DNA of 64,000 nt from Linum tenue (taxonomy: Eukaryota; Streptophyta; Magnoliopsida; Malpighiales; Linaceae): positions 12,360,150 through 12,424,149 of the forward strand of contig CAMGYJ010000004.1 in the NCBI GenBank assembly GCA_946122785.1, written 5' to 3'. The notes under the pieces were generated by a model that saw only the letters and a list, made by a program, of their open reading frames with translations, was not told where the DNA came from and did no database searches. Below are positions 51,807 through 64,000 of this stretch, piece by piece (within the stretch, counting starts at the first letter, position 1; the number at the start of each line of letters is the position of its first letter). Made by a program: the position numbers and the translations under genes.

Positions 51807-54800
51807 TCAATCGCATGAAGTCACCGAAAGGGCTACGCGAAGATCGTTAGAAGTTCCAGCTATGTACATGCGATACGTCTCCATTCCCAGTTCCGAACCC
51901 TTGCCGGCGTTCCTCACCTCGAGGCGACTCGTGGCTGCAGGAGTAATGGCTTCGTGCGTTGTAAATACGATTTCCCTCATCGTTGGCTCGTGGCCATTGA
52001 GTAGATTGCCCATGCTTATCACTTTCCTCCACTTCTGGTTTGCCGTTGGTGGCTTGAACAGATTTGATACTACCTCTCTTTCCTTCATCTTTACTTGCTG
52101 CTTCTTGTCAAACTCCTGCAGTGTAAAGCAGTGCAATTTGCAACGTAGAGTAAGTTACTTGGTTCGCAAGGTACGATATAATCTTCATTTGGTTCAACTG
52201 GTTTGCTTCTGCTGGTGCCCAGTTTAATCAAAACAACCAACCTTACCAGTAGAATCAAACAACCATCTCCTTGCAAGGCTTCGATTTTATATTTTCTTTC
52301 TCTATTTAAATCATTTTGTAATGAAGTTAACTTGCTGATGCATGGCTTGTAAGGTTTAAGTGTTCTTTACCTGGTGCTTGATATCGCCCGAGCCTGCCCC
52401 GGTCCCCATTTTGGGAAGGTAAAACTCGTAGTAGTCCGCGAAAATTGATTCAGAGAGACGTGGCGCATTTGAAAATTTGCGATGGAGGGAAGCTGCAAGA
52501 GTTAGTAGTTTTTCAACGTGTTCAAAGACTGTAGACAGCCGCTTGAGGTCTTCAATGGTGTCACTGCCTTTGGATAGCCGGTTTGCTGCAAACACAAGTG
52601 GAAAATCGTATACTTTTCAAACACTAAGTGGTGGAGTGATTATGAATTGCAACAGAAATTGGGCATGGAAAGCTACTAGAGGGAAAACGATATTCACTTT
52701 GTAAAGGCTTCAACGTTGATGACATTGTATTGTAGAGCTGCTCCATTTTTGTTGTCATCTGCTTCAAGCCGCCATGATTGGTCATGTTTAGTGTGTCGGC
52801 CGCAGCTTTAAATGCAGTACAGACCATCTGCTCGAGAAGTTGATGGGGCTGTAGTGTTTCCAGGTAATGGAGTATCTGCGGAGACCAAGTTAGCTTAATT
52901 TGTCAAACATTAACAACAACAAAAAAACGTAACTTGATAAGCACAATGTGAGTGAATGACAACTTCTATCAACTATATGAGTGTTCCCATTTTAACGCCG
53001 GAAAGAATTCCGCACTTACCAGCTCTACAAAATCAACTCGAGACAAACAAGTACACAAGATTGCTTTATTTTCAGTATCTTTTATCCACAATGCGGAAAT
53101 GTGACACGATCATAATGATCGCAGAAGAAATCAGTATGCATTCACCCCTCCGTGTGTGTCTGTATGCATAACTGCACCATCTTAATTTCTTTTACATTGG
53201 AGAAATAAGCCCATTAGAAGTCAGGAGAAAACTATACTAGGTCCGTGGAAGGAGACACAAGCTTTTCCTGGATTGATTCACACAAGCCGGTGAACCTTTA
53301 GGGATACTTTCTAAAACGATAAATTGGAGAAGAAAAAAGCAGGAGAAAAGCTTCAGTCAACAATGACAAACTGAAAACTTTACTGCAAAGATCAAAGCAG
53401 GAAGCAGTCAGCAATTACCTTTTCTCCTTCTCGATTTGGATCAAGAAGTGGTTTCTGTTCATAAGCCGGCAAGGCTGGCGCATCATTCCAAATCTTTCGC
53501 CACAAGTTTCCTTGCTCAGACATTCTTTTCGAAAGCTGCCCTCGTGGAGGCCAGTCCTCCTTCAAGCTTGAACTTCCTACGGATGCTGCTGCCTTGTCTT
53601 CGGTCTCATCATTGATCCAATCTCCAGGTGAATGCCAACGGATAAAATCCTCAAACACAGCATCTGGATTTGCTGCTTTGAAAGCTGACATATCTAATTT
53701 ACATTTTCATTGTTCAGTATACATTTCAGAATGCAAGATAGAGCACACGCTTGCAGCATGAACTTTCAACGAAAGCATATAACTAACTCTATCCCAACCT
53801 TTCATCCATCCTCCATAGGAAAGTGGCAGTGGCAATTTTAAAAGAGTGCAAAGCCAACAGACCATTATTAAAGACACAATATTTTGTATGTTTATTCACC
53901 TGATGCTAGAACATCTCTCTCCAATTGAGCTGAAAAGTTCTGTGAGAAAGAATAAACAGTACATTAGGTTGCAGCATTCATTACTACGGTAAAAGAAAAG
54001 TTTATCTTATGGGCCATGCAGAAAAAGCATCAGAATTTGGAAGAGCTTAAGATATGAGCTAAATTTTATCCTCACAAGCAAAAAAAATTGGCATGTCGAC
54101 TAATAAGTAATAAGCAACCTAATGAAACTTGATGTGCGCAACTGGTTAAACAAACTAGTATATGGAACCTTGTGACATGTTCACAAAGGTGACACCTAAA
54201 ACGATTAGGATTCGCACACTAGGAAAAATACAATGTAGAGTTGTAGAGTTCTAGTTATCAAGAATGTGGAAATGCTCTCAATTATTGACTACTGGAAACT
54301 TCCAGAATCTCAGCTCCCATTAAAGATCTACCAAAATCGCCTCAGTGGCACATTGCATCAAAATAACAATACTCCCAAACACTTCAGGAACAGGTAAAGT
54401 GCCGGAAGAAACTCAAGGCATTCTGAAAAAGCATGCAATCTGAAAATAACGTGATTAAACAGCTCATTTTAAGTTTCATTTTACAACAAGTATCAACAGC
54501 AGTTTGATGATTTAGCAGCAAGACATTGTCGTTTAATATGTCTCTCACGGTTTATATCTCTAAGTATGCATCTTTTCCCCTTGCACAAATGCTAAAGATG
54601 GATCTTGTTTGGAAATACTGCTTGTTAGTTGTGTATTTTTTATCAGTGAAAGTGCATTTGAGTCCTGGTTCTCAAAGGCTACAATGGGAGACACTTTAAG
54701 TACTCGAGTGCCTATTTCTACGAGATGCAGAACATGCATTCCACGACATTTGAATTTTTTTCTGTTGGACTTACTCCATTAGCATTCCTATGACATTGAG

Positions 54801-57800
54801 CACAAATAATCATCTTTACCCTAACAGGTAGAAATTGCACCAAGAATTCGACAACTTTAGAATGATGCTAGCACAAAACCACATACCAGCTACCAAATAC
54901 AAGCTTAATGTATGAAAAACGAGAAAGATACGGAGCTTACAAATGAATCACCAAATGCTTCAACAGCCTGCAGGCGTTCTTCATGCATGTCTTCTGTCAT
55001 CAGGGGCGGATCCTAAAAGAACGAGTTTCTTCAAACAGGGATTCAAATTGGTTACAAAATCTGCAATGGAGATAAGGAATACTAAAATTAAACCTGTGTA
55101 TATGGTGCATGCATGCTCTGATATGTCTTCAGAAGCTTCATGGACCCAACCACTCCAGCTGAACCCCTCCTTAAATTATCCGAAGACTTAAGATGTTGCT
55201 TCATAATGGAGCTTGAAGCAATCTTTTCATATTTTTGTGAACTGCCATGAGCTGTTGGACTGCTGCATAATGACGAGCAAAACTATGCATAAGGATGCAT
55301 GGGGAAAAGGTCATAGCAGGAACTTGGATAGATGAAAGATATATTAAGATTCCTATCTGCTAACTCACATTCCGACAATGTTTCTCTGTTATAAGTTATA
55401 ACTATGCAAGTCTTTATACTGAAGGCAAAGTTCACAACATTCTTGAAAGCAATTCAGTTGCTCTATGTAACGAAAACAAGAACAGAACCTGAGCCCCTGA
55501 AGGAAAATAACTACGCTGGATCGACATCAAAAGGCTGAACAGCCACCACAAAATCAATGCGGTGTTAGACTTGAAGTAACATCAAGCATAAGGAAACCCA
55601 CCACAGCAGTTGGAAATTGTTGAAATTGATGCTTCAGTACTACATAATGCAAGACAAAGTCCGAAAGCCTAATCTATTTATTCCTATTGTTATATAAGAA
55701 TAACCGTCATTACATTTGTTTGAGCAATCAATCTCGCTCCATATTCTGCACCGCTAATAACTTGGATACTTACAAGAATCTTTATTTCAATGATCAGGGA
55801 AGCATGACTAAGATACAACAGCCACAAAGGGCAGGACCAAAACAGACTTCAACAATATCATATTCTAGCTAGGGATATAATCTTCAGTACCATGGTCAAG
55901 TTGATACTAAAAACAGCCATTCTCCCAAAGCCAGCTTTAATAACTTGCTTTCACCGCTACAAACAATTCCAGTCATGGACTTCGTGAAGGAAATATTCTA
56001 GGCCATAACCTAAATATTTACAGAATGCCACCTCTAGTTAAATGGATTTTAGAGGAAAGTATAGCAATAATATTTTGGAGATAGGATCTTCTAGTATATT
56101 TAAATGTTAGATGATCACAAAATACAGGTTTGAGATGTGGCAGTTAAACAGTAAGATATTTTTCCATCTAAAAAGCGTCCCAGGACCCAAAAATGAGTTT
56201 GACCCAACTATTCATCCAAAACAAAAGTGATCCGATTGAATTATAAATACATCTTTTGCTTGTAAAAAATTCATTTGGCAAACCTAAACTCCACTTGAAA
56301 TGCCCCTTAATCTCATTCAATCGAACTAGTAAATAGCAAAAGGTTGGTTCACTCCTTAAACCCAACCTATTTTATGTGAACGGGGAGAGGAAACAAATAA
56401 AAAAGGGATCTCACTTGCTTCGTTCACCTGTCATGAATCCTATCAGACTCTGAGCTGGATACTTTTGTGCTAGCTGTGTCATTCCTCAGTGGTCCATCTT
56501 CCTGCAATTAGTTGACTAACCACTGAGTACGAAGGAACTAGACAGGAGACACAAAGGAACCAACTTTGCATGGTAAGAATAATACGCAAAGGATCACTTA
56601 CTGCCACCTTCTTTTGAGCATGGGGTTGATCATTGCTTCCTAGACAGTCTTGGAAATCTTCGTTCAATTCACACTTCCTCTCAATACAAATAGCAAGCTG
56701 AACAGAAAATTAAGTAATCTTAGATCATTCATCAATCATAAAATAGCAAGGTGACTAACTGGGTCTTATGTGTCTAGATGATGTAAATCATTAACAAAAA
56801 CATGGGTTTCAATTCTCATTACTGGAAAAAAGGTGTTGTAAAAGGAAATTCTGTACAATATTGTATAGGCTGAGTCAGCAAAACAAGACTTAAAAAATAA
56901 ATCCTTTGAGGAAATGATGACTAGTAAATTCTCTGCAACAGAGAGAAAATTCTAAGAAGTAAGCCATTGCCAACAATTGAAAGAAGCAAGAAAAAGGAGG
57001 GTAGGGTTGCCAGCTCTATTCGAACATTTTTCTTGCTCAATAATGATGGTCGCATTATACTGGGACGCCTTCTTTCACATAAGATATTAGCCAGTTAGCA
57101 TAGCAGGATCTGTAAGAGGTGCTGTTTGCTCAATAATGTTGCTCAGCTCAATTATGATGCAAGAAAATGTCTCGTCTCAAAGAAATTCGCACTGGCAAAC
57201 TGCCATTGGCATTTTAAAGGAAGTTAAGAGACCATTACCATTTGCAGTTTCTGATTAACCAAACAGGTTGCCAGATCAATTGAACCGTTTACTTGAACTT
57301 TAGGAAGAGGCTGCGACTCTTCCCAACACCACCGAACTTCCCGAGTGAACTCTACCCAGAGGACAGCAATAGCTGCACATAAAAGCAAAGAATTCACAAG
57401 TCAACCCGAAGGGCATAAAACAAGCTTCAGTAAGGAATTTCAAATGGTAAACCTACCACGTATGTTGCAGTTCCCCACCCATAGAGAATGTAAGGAAAAC
57501 TGTGAAAAAAGAGATCCAACTGGTGCGCCTTTTATGCCACGAGAGTATTTATACTCCTCCTTAGCAAAACCTTGAACTTGAGATCCTAAAGGCAGAATAA
57601 TGCAGAAACTTATGAAAAATAAGTATCGGACTTTCAAAGGAAATTTCCATTAATTCAGTTACAAAATAAATTGCGGTGCCTATGTTACTAGGTGGATTAT
57701 TCCTGGAATCTAAAATTGCATTTGAAACCGATAAACGGCAATGCGAATATGCAAGCAAAGTTAGTTATAAGATACTGAACATTGTAAATACCCCCCCCCC

Positions 57801-60800
57801 CCCAAGGTATAAGTGAGACGTATTCTAACATAACCCGCTCCCACCAAGGAAAAAATGTATAGGACCTATAAAATTCATGTGATACTATTTGTAAACGACC
57901 CCATTGAGGCCCATATCAGACACAGATGAGAAAGCTATTCTCTTTTTTAAATTTCGTTAACTAGGAGATGTTGAAGCCGCATAGATTATTTGGATATTTA
58001 GAATGTGCGTGGACCAATAATTCAATATTTATTCAAATCAATCCATACACTCTTACTAATAGAATAAATGAATAAGCAGTGCGATAATTATCCAGCTCAT
58101 GAGAAAAAAGAATGAGTAAATGTACCCTGAAATAGATCCTTTAGCACACGATCGAGGACAGTGGGTGGGGGCACCACCATTGAGGAAGTGAGTTTATTAG
58201 GGGCAATGTTTTCAGCTGATATAAACAAAAATAAAAATGAAACAGCGATAAAAAAGAATCCATAATGCAGCAAGAGATCATGTATTATACTCAAGCATTT
58301 TCAAGTTGCTAACTATAAGGAATCACGTATAAGTAAATGAGGACATGAGGAAAAGGAATAGTTCCAGACCTGAGACAAAATCCTCTACAAATTGCGCATT
58401 AAAGGAAATATCCAATGCATGAATCAGAAGAAGCAATTGGGAAGCAAATCCAATCCTGTTTCCACCTGAACTATCCCTTCACCAATTAACAGTATATGTA
58501 GATCCGTTAGTATCCAAGAAGTTAGAAAGAGGAGCAAGTATCAGACTATAACTCGGTATATTTAGCCATCAAAGGAATAACATGGATACAGACTACAAGA
58601 ACCGCAAAAATGTTCTAAAAACTCTTCAATATTCAGCAGTGCTAAGAGTCTCTTTCTGTCACTTTTTCAGTTATTCATCCCATCACCAGAAATTTTAGCG
58701 AATGTATTGCAATTGAGACTGTCATCTTCTACTCTCCATTTTCAAAATGTTTTCAACTGTTCTTTGTAACAGACTTCACCAACAGACTTTGATTTGCTAG
58801 AAAAGAGTGCTAACAGAACATCACCATATGGTTGTGAAAAGAAGGTAGTTCCTTACAGATTTGGTGAGATAACAGGAAGCATCACCCACTTCTCTGCCTC
58901 ATGAGGGGAGGTATTTTCCAATTCCTCCATTTCGGGAGAGTTCTCGACCATCCTCTCAGGCCATGTTGCAATCAATTCCACTCCTTCATCCATTAATTGC
59001 ATAAATGGTCAGGAACAAAATTCACTCAGACACCCGAGGCTTAGATGCCTATCAATCTACACAATAATAAGATCATGAAATGAAGTGCCAAGGCATGAGA
59101 TCTAAATCATAACAGGCTGAAAGGGAGAAACTCCAAGGCCCAACAGTTCATACTGTGCATTAAGGGGATACGAATGCCTAAGAATCCAAAAAATTAATGC
59201 TTCGTGCTTTGATGTCAGCACCTAAGGACCGTACAACAAAACAGGGAACTTCTTAAACAAGCACACAATAGCTGGAAAAGCGAGTTTGTCAAAAGTTGTC
59301 AGACTCTAGCCTTCTAGTAAGGTTCTTTCTGGCAACGTGACTCATGCACATGGTGGATGTCTTTCACTCCACAAGGTAGTCTATTTTGCTCAATCTTAGA
59401 TAGCAACATAAAATGTATATTCATGCCATATTATATTCAACCGTTTCTGCACGTTGTTACAGAGTTGAATAGATGTGCACACATACTTCCACACCAAAGC
59501 AGGGGCCGTTTATAATCCCCGAGTAGTGCTTACAGGGGCTTAGCCTAAACGAAGCTAATAGAATGTTATAGAGAAGAGAGAACGTCACTTAACTGGACCA
59601 TACAAACAGCAAAGTGAAAATTTTGATCGAAATTGTTAACATTCCCATGGCGAGGAAACTAAACTGTGTCCAAGAATGAGGTTGACTTCACTTCACTAAA
59701 ATATTATTAATTAAATCAAATCACGGAATGGTAAGATGTAATTCATCTCATGAAACAGTACTCTAGTCTGAGAGAAAGAGATGAACTCCTTATATACATA
59801 TACAAATCTACCTTTGATCGGATCCTCCGCAGAATACCACTCACTCCATGGACAGTCATCATCCCATTGTGCTCTGCTATGGCTATCAACACGGGGACTG
59901 CCCATACCATCTATATCTTGTGGATTCAAACCTTGTGCAGAGGCATAATCATCATCCTCATCATCATCGTGGGAAAAAGTTCTGTATGTTGACTTCATTC
60001 TTAAATGAACTTTGAAATGATAGCTGACTAAATCAAGTGAGGAATAAGCCTTCAAAACAGGACAGTCCAGAATAAGTGTCAGGGAAGACAAGAATCGGAA
60101 CAAGGACAAAAGGTCAAAGCAGTCTGAGTTGCTTAAAAAGTTAATCGAATGTATGCTTAGAAATACCCAGCTTATATTATGCCCACAGAGGAGCATTAGC
60201 AACCAAAAAATCAATAACGACCAGAGATATGGACTTGTTGAGAAAAACTCTGATCCAGTCTAACTCTCGCTCCCATTTTGAAACGAAAATCAAGCATGTG
60301 AATAGCCTTTGGTGGTCCGGCACACAGCAATTGCAAAAAAAAAGAAATAGAATCCAACAGTGGACAAACTTACAAACTTGGAAACAAATAGCTCATATAA
60401 CCCTTCCAGGTGCATGAGCTTCACAGGAACTTGACTTCCTATTCGATCTGCCTCAAATCTTCTGGTAAAGATAGTTCCCATGTTTTGAATGCCAATAAAA
60501 GCTTTCCGAGAAGGATCGTGCACTGGAACAAATGCTGCCAACAAACTTGGGAAACAAAACAAAAAAAAAAGCCTTTCAAATTTCAAGTTCATGTAAAAAA
60601 TAGTTAACATTAAAAGCAAAAGGAATATTTAAACAGTAGGAGCCAGTTCAAAGCCTAACTGCCATATCATCAAGTTCAATACTAAATAGATCAATATTGA
60701 CACATGAAGTTCACATCAAATGTAATATGCAGTAGATTACTTAGAACAATGCTGTCTATGGACAAGGGCCCTCACTATCATCAGCAGTCATCAGTGCATG

Positions 60801-63317
60801 AGATTGAGAAGCAAAATTTCTGGATGTGCACCCCATAAATCTTCAATTTACAATGACTATCAAATTATAAATACACATCAATAGAACATAAATGCTAACT
60901 GAACGTCAAAAGACAAACTATCAACAGAAGTCAACAATATGCTGAGGTACGGTTAGTGCCAACCAGGATATGCTATTACTTTCAACCATCAAGCACAAGC
61001 CTTAAACAAAAGATTCCCAGAAATTATCTACTTTGGCCAAGTTCATCAGGACCTACCAGACCGTGTTTAAGCTTTTAATTTGTCTATATTGTGAGTTAAT
61101 ATCTACTGTGATTAGCGGAGAAGGTCTCAGTTTCCTCGTCATCCTCTACTCGTTATCTGATTGCTCTTGGGCTAAAAAATTTGCTTTAGTTTTCTGTTGT
61201 AACTAAATCAGGGATCTGAAACGGACACCAATTAGCTAGGAGCTGGCCATAGGTCTGCAAAGCCTCAAATGAGGTGCTACCATAGCAATCACTAGCTGCA
61301 GTCACTTCTATAATGTTCTATGGAAAGAAATGTCACGTTGCAGTGTCCAAGCACCCAGATCAGAACTTGCTACAGACAAACTATGGCAGAAGAGAAGTCT
61401 AAAATAAGAAACAGTAATGCATTCTACTCTTTCGGTACAGAGGACATACACACCTGCAACAATTGGTCAAAGCAATTGCAACAGCACTTAGAAGCTTGGA
61501 AGCCTCAGGTGCATCAAGTACCACCCCGCTAGCACTTTGAGGAGCAATTACCTGATCAACACAACGTATGAGTTAAGAAGATCATAAAAAGACATCAGAT
61601 AAAAGGGGATAAGTCCGGCTATACCAAAAATTCCTTCACTCCAAAGCATAATTGCAAATCATGCACTGGAGAAGTCCACTCTGGAATTTTAACTGCACCA
61701 ACCAGAACCAAAACACATGTCATCCAAGAATATTAAACCACGGTGATCAAACTTGTGAGACAATAGAAGCTTTCAGGTACCTCCACTGTCGGTTTCAAAG
61801 AAATACTCCATGCAATAAGTTTTCAAGGCATATTTCAACTCAAATTTAACTCTATACAAGTTCTGTGAAGACTCCAGCTGCATTGCGCCCTTTTCCTACA
61901 ACCAAATGAGGAAATTTTAATGGACCTAGGCAAAGGGAAAATAGAAGATAGTTCTCATTTATATCAGAAACAGATGGTTGTTGAAATCACACCATGGCAG
62001 TCAGCCAAAAGCAATGGTGCATGCATGCAGAATAGATCAGAGAGAAAGGCCTATACAGACTTCGATTTTAGAAATCCGAAAACCATACTTTTGCTAGCAA
62101 AACAGAATGAGTTGGCAGTTCTGATGGGATTTGTTAACAAAAAAAATAAAATAGGAAACACAGTCCATCCTATTTAAGTAACATACCAGCAAATTCTTTG
62201 GGCCATCAGCTATCCACTGGCGACAAACTGCTTCTATCTCCGATATAAACCTACAACAAAATTGTGAGACTAGTGACATGATCCAGCTTAGGAGCCACAA
62301 ACAGAAGTATACTATATCGATAAGTGTATTAAGAGCATGGATAAGTTAATACCTTTCCCATGAAGACGCAATAGTAAAATCATCAAATCGTTCAAGCTGC
62401 ACAGAAGGTGTTGAGCAATAGAAGCCTATAAGTCCATTTTCTAAATCGAAAGACGCTATAAGTCGAGAATTAATTACAACTTGCAAACAATGTTTTAGCT
62501 CCTCACAGGAATGTTGCAATGAGAGCAACAACAGGAATAGACAGTAAGTGTGGATGAAATGAAACAATATTCTATTGTCGTATTTTCCAATAAACCGAAT
62601 GATAGGAATGAGACCATCAGTTTTCTATTCCCTTGACTTGGTAAGAAACGAACTGGTCTGGGATCGTCAGCTAACAGAAAGAAAGCTCAAAGATAGAAGA
62701 CATTGGTAAACCTCCAACAAGTCAGTACCACAGGGATATTTCACTGGAAGAAGTTTCAACTTTCAAATCCCCTAATTTTTATAGTCTTTACCTATGCCCA
62801 AAGAAGTGTCACCGACAGCACCAGGGAAGCACAATATATTGCTAAGCCCTCATTACATTCTTCGGAGCCTGAAAATGCTCACATATGATCATTTCAGTTT
62901 GGCTAGTTCTAGACTCGTAACCATCAGTCTATCTCATCCAAACTGCCGCAGCCTAGCCAGCATTTGCATGACAGGCGTATGAAGTGAACCATACGAGACA
63001 ACGAAAAGTACACATTCTGTTAAGTATGGTTCAGAAATGAACAAGTGGATTGCTCCTAAGGCAGACTCGGATATCAATTCGTAGCCCTCCATGGAAAAAT
63101 GGAGAAGAAACGCTAGGACAGTGACAATAATTTTATGACGAAAATCTCATACTCGATATTTTTACATTCAATCAGCCAGTTGCCATCGGGAGTTCAAACT
63201 AGAAAAGTGTAACAGAGGCAAAATACGAGAAGTTCAGCGAGATTGAGTAATGGCGCATACCTCCTCTTCCTCAACTCCGTCTTCTCCGGGAGGATCCACT
63301 TTGCTGGTGGACGCCAT
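51807..63317 (-). CDS. RAB3GAP1: Rab3 GTPase-activating protein catalytic subunit, 22 coding exons, 989 aa
   Basis: Exons on the minus strand, 5' to 3': 63261-63317, 62353-62501, 62187-62250, 61781-61895, 61625-61692, 61454-61551, 60374-60545, 59812-60049, 58857-58983, 58370-58470, 58126-58215, 57457-57585, 57239-57372, 56602-56697, 56428-56501, 55094-55262, 54941-55012, 53900-53939, 53419-53693, 52698-52875, 52371-52585, 51807-52115. All introns are GT-AG and phases agree, giving 2,970 nt. The human protein is 981 residues. Landmarks: FDDFTIASSWERFISEIEAV (exons 2-3), KEFLVIAPQSASG (5-6), AFVPVHDPSRKAFIG (7), an acidic DDDEDDDY loop (8), ISPNLLSGGNRIGF (9-10), SLHSLWVGNCNIR (12), REVRWCWEESQPLPK (13). 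The catalytic region covers exons 16-20, about residues 571-815, with NLRRGSAGVVGSMKLLK, FEDFIRWHSPGDW and RMSEQGNLWRKIWNDAPALP. In animals this subunit pairs with RAB3GAP2, stimulates GTP hydrolysis by Rab3 and activates Rab18; the plant role in membrane traffic is inferred. Exon 2's acceptor is the least certain border. Confidence 0.93.
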
Positions 63318-64000
63318 TAGAGACTCCTCGAAATGAGAAAGAAGAACGAATGCCCCAGCGACTCCGGATTCCTGGATCGCCGATCAGCAAGCAGACTAGA
63401 TTTGGATTCCGCAATTACAGTTGTTTCCAGGATCTTCAGAGACTGATGCCGATGGCGGTTGCGGGGTAGATGGACGGACGATGGTTATGCAGAACGGTGA
63501 CGAGCGAGCTTGAGATCTGTTCTGTAAGTTAAGTATCTAGGACACCGGAATTTCCATTGGCAATTTGGCATCAATCGGTCTGTTCGGGGGAATGTAGGGA
63601 GAGGGATTGAGTGTAGGAGATTGGGAGAAGGATCCGAGTTCGCTTTCTTTCTCTGGGAAACTTTTGGGTTTTCAAATGGGGTTAAGTCACTTTTCAGTCC
63701 TTGAAGTACGAACAGTTGTCAAATAGCCTCCTACGCTGTGGAACTTTACACATTTAGATCCTAAAATATGTTGTTTTTCAAACAGCCCGTTCTCTCGTTC
63801 TTTTTCATCCCAAACCACATGTCACATGTCATTGAAATCAAAATCTAATCCAACGAAAATATCTTTTCATAATTCATTCAATATCTTGTTGTTACCATTC
63901 AATAGAAGTACGTATCTATAATGTAAAAAAGATAGGTATTCGAGATCTTACACTAGGTATCTCTAGTGGCGAAGGTAGAAATTTTATATAGTGGTGTCTT
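63318..64000. other. 5' UTR and promoter region of the Rab3GAP gene
   Basis: 63318-63670 is a mixed-composition leader/promoter for the minus-strand gene. From about 63685 the sequence changes to AT-rich DNA with a style often seen at transposon ends (ttttcagtccttgaagta), but no second end is in the window. Confidence 0.4.

Noticed and set aside
57791..57803. Run of 13 C in a Rab3GAP intron, and C runs near 14213-14229 and 15673-15682
   Set aside because: Homopolymers; the latter two belong to the known ends of hAT element B. No structure beyond that.

Overview
This is nuclear DNA from a flowering plant, most likely a eudicot. The evidence is one ALOG/LSH transcription-factor gene, one 22-exon gene for the catalytic subunit of Rab3GAP with ordinary GT-AG introns, a Ty1/copia element primed by initiator tRNA-Met, and dense hAT and Mutator-like (MULE) transposons. 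I cannot name the species. No rRNA, functional tRNA, CRISPR array or bacterial-type operon is visible.

Layout. 1-692 (minus): 5' part of an unrecognised gene that leaves the window. 1499-9279: AT-rich DNA with two hAT-type elements, a cluster of duplicated segments, and a dispersed repeat called R1 here, split by a MULE. 9280-13719: complete MULE with a perfect 9-bp target duplication (TSD), carrying a plant-mobile-domain (PMD) gene and a convergent truncated transposase gene. 13745-16277: relic of a hAT transposase gene split by three hAT elements nested in one another, each with a perfect 8-bp TSD. 16915-22600: second R1 copy with a MULE-like element (E1) that holds a 51-bp minisatellite, then a tandem duplication of about 675 bp whose first copy carries another MULE-like element. 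22609-28029: large fold-back element with about 1-kb inverted arms, one arm split by a 2.26-kb solo LTR and the other by a hAT element. 28240-34800: third R1 copy, two tandem arrays, a diverged copy of the fold-back's target locus (still empty), and an element with 25 ACGT cores. 35176-43649: young Ty1/copia retrotransposon with identical-length LTRs, intact gag and downstream env-like frames, and a pol broken several times. 43655-47103: gene-poor.

47104-47874 (minus): intact LSH (ALOG) gene. 49607-50466 and 50717-51032: second copies of E1 and of the MITE found inside the copia element. 51807-63317 (minus): Rab3GAP catalytic subunit. I could join 22 exons with consistent phases into 989 codons.

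The two intact host genes (LSH, a nuclear developmental regulator; Rab3GAP, a membrane-traffic regulator) share no pathway that I can see. The rest is a transposon graveyard. Its history is unusually readable because perfect TSDs and several empty sites lie in the same window.
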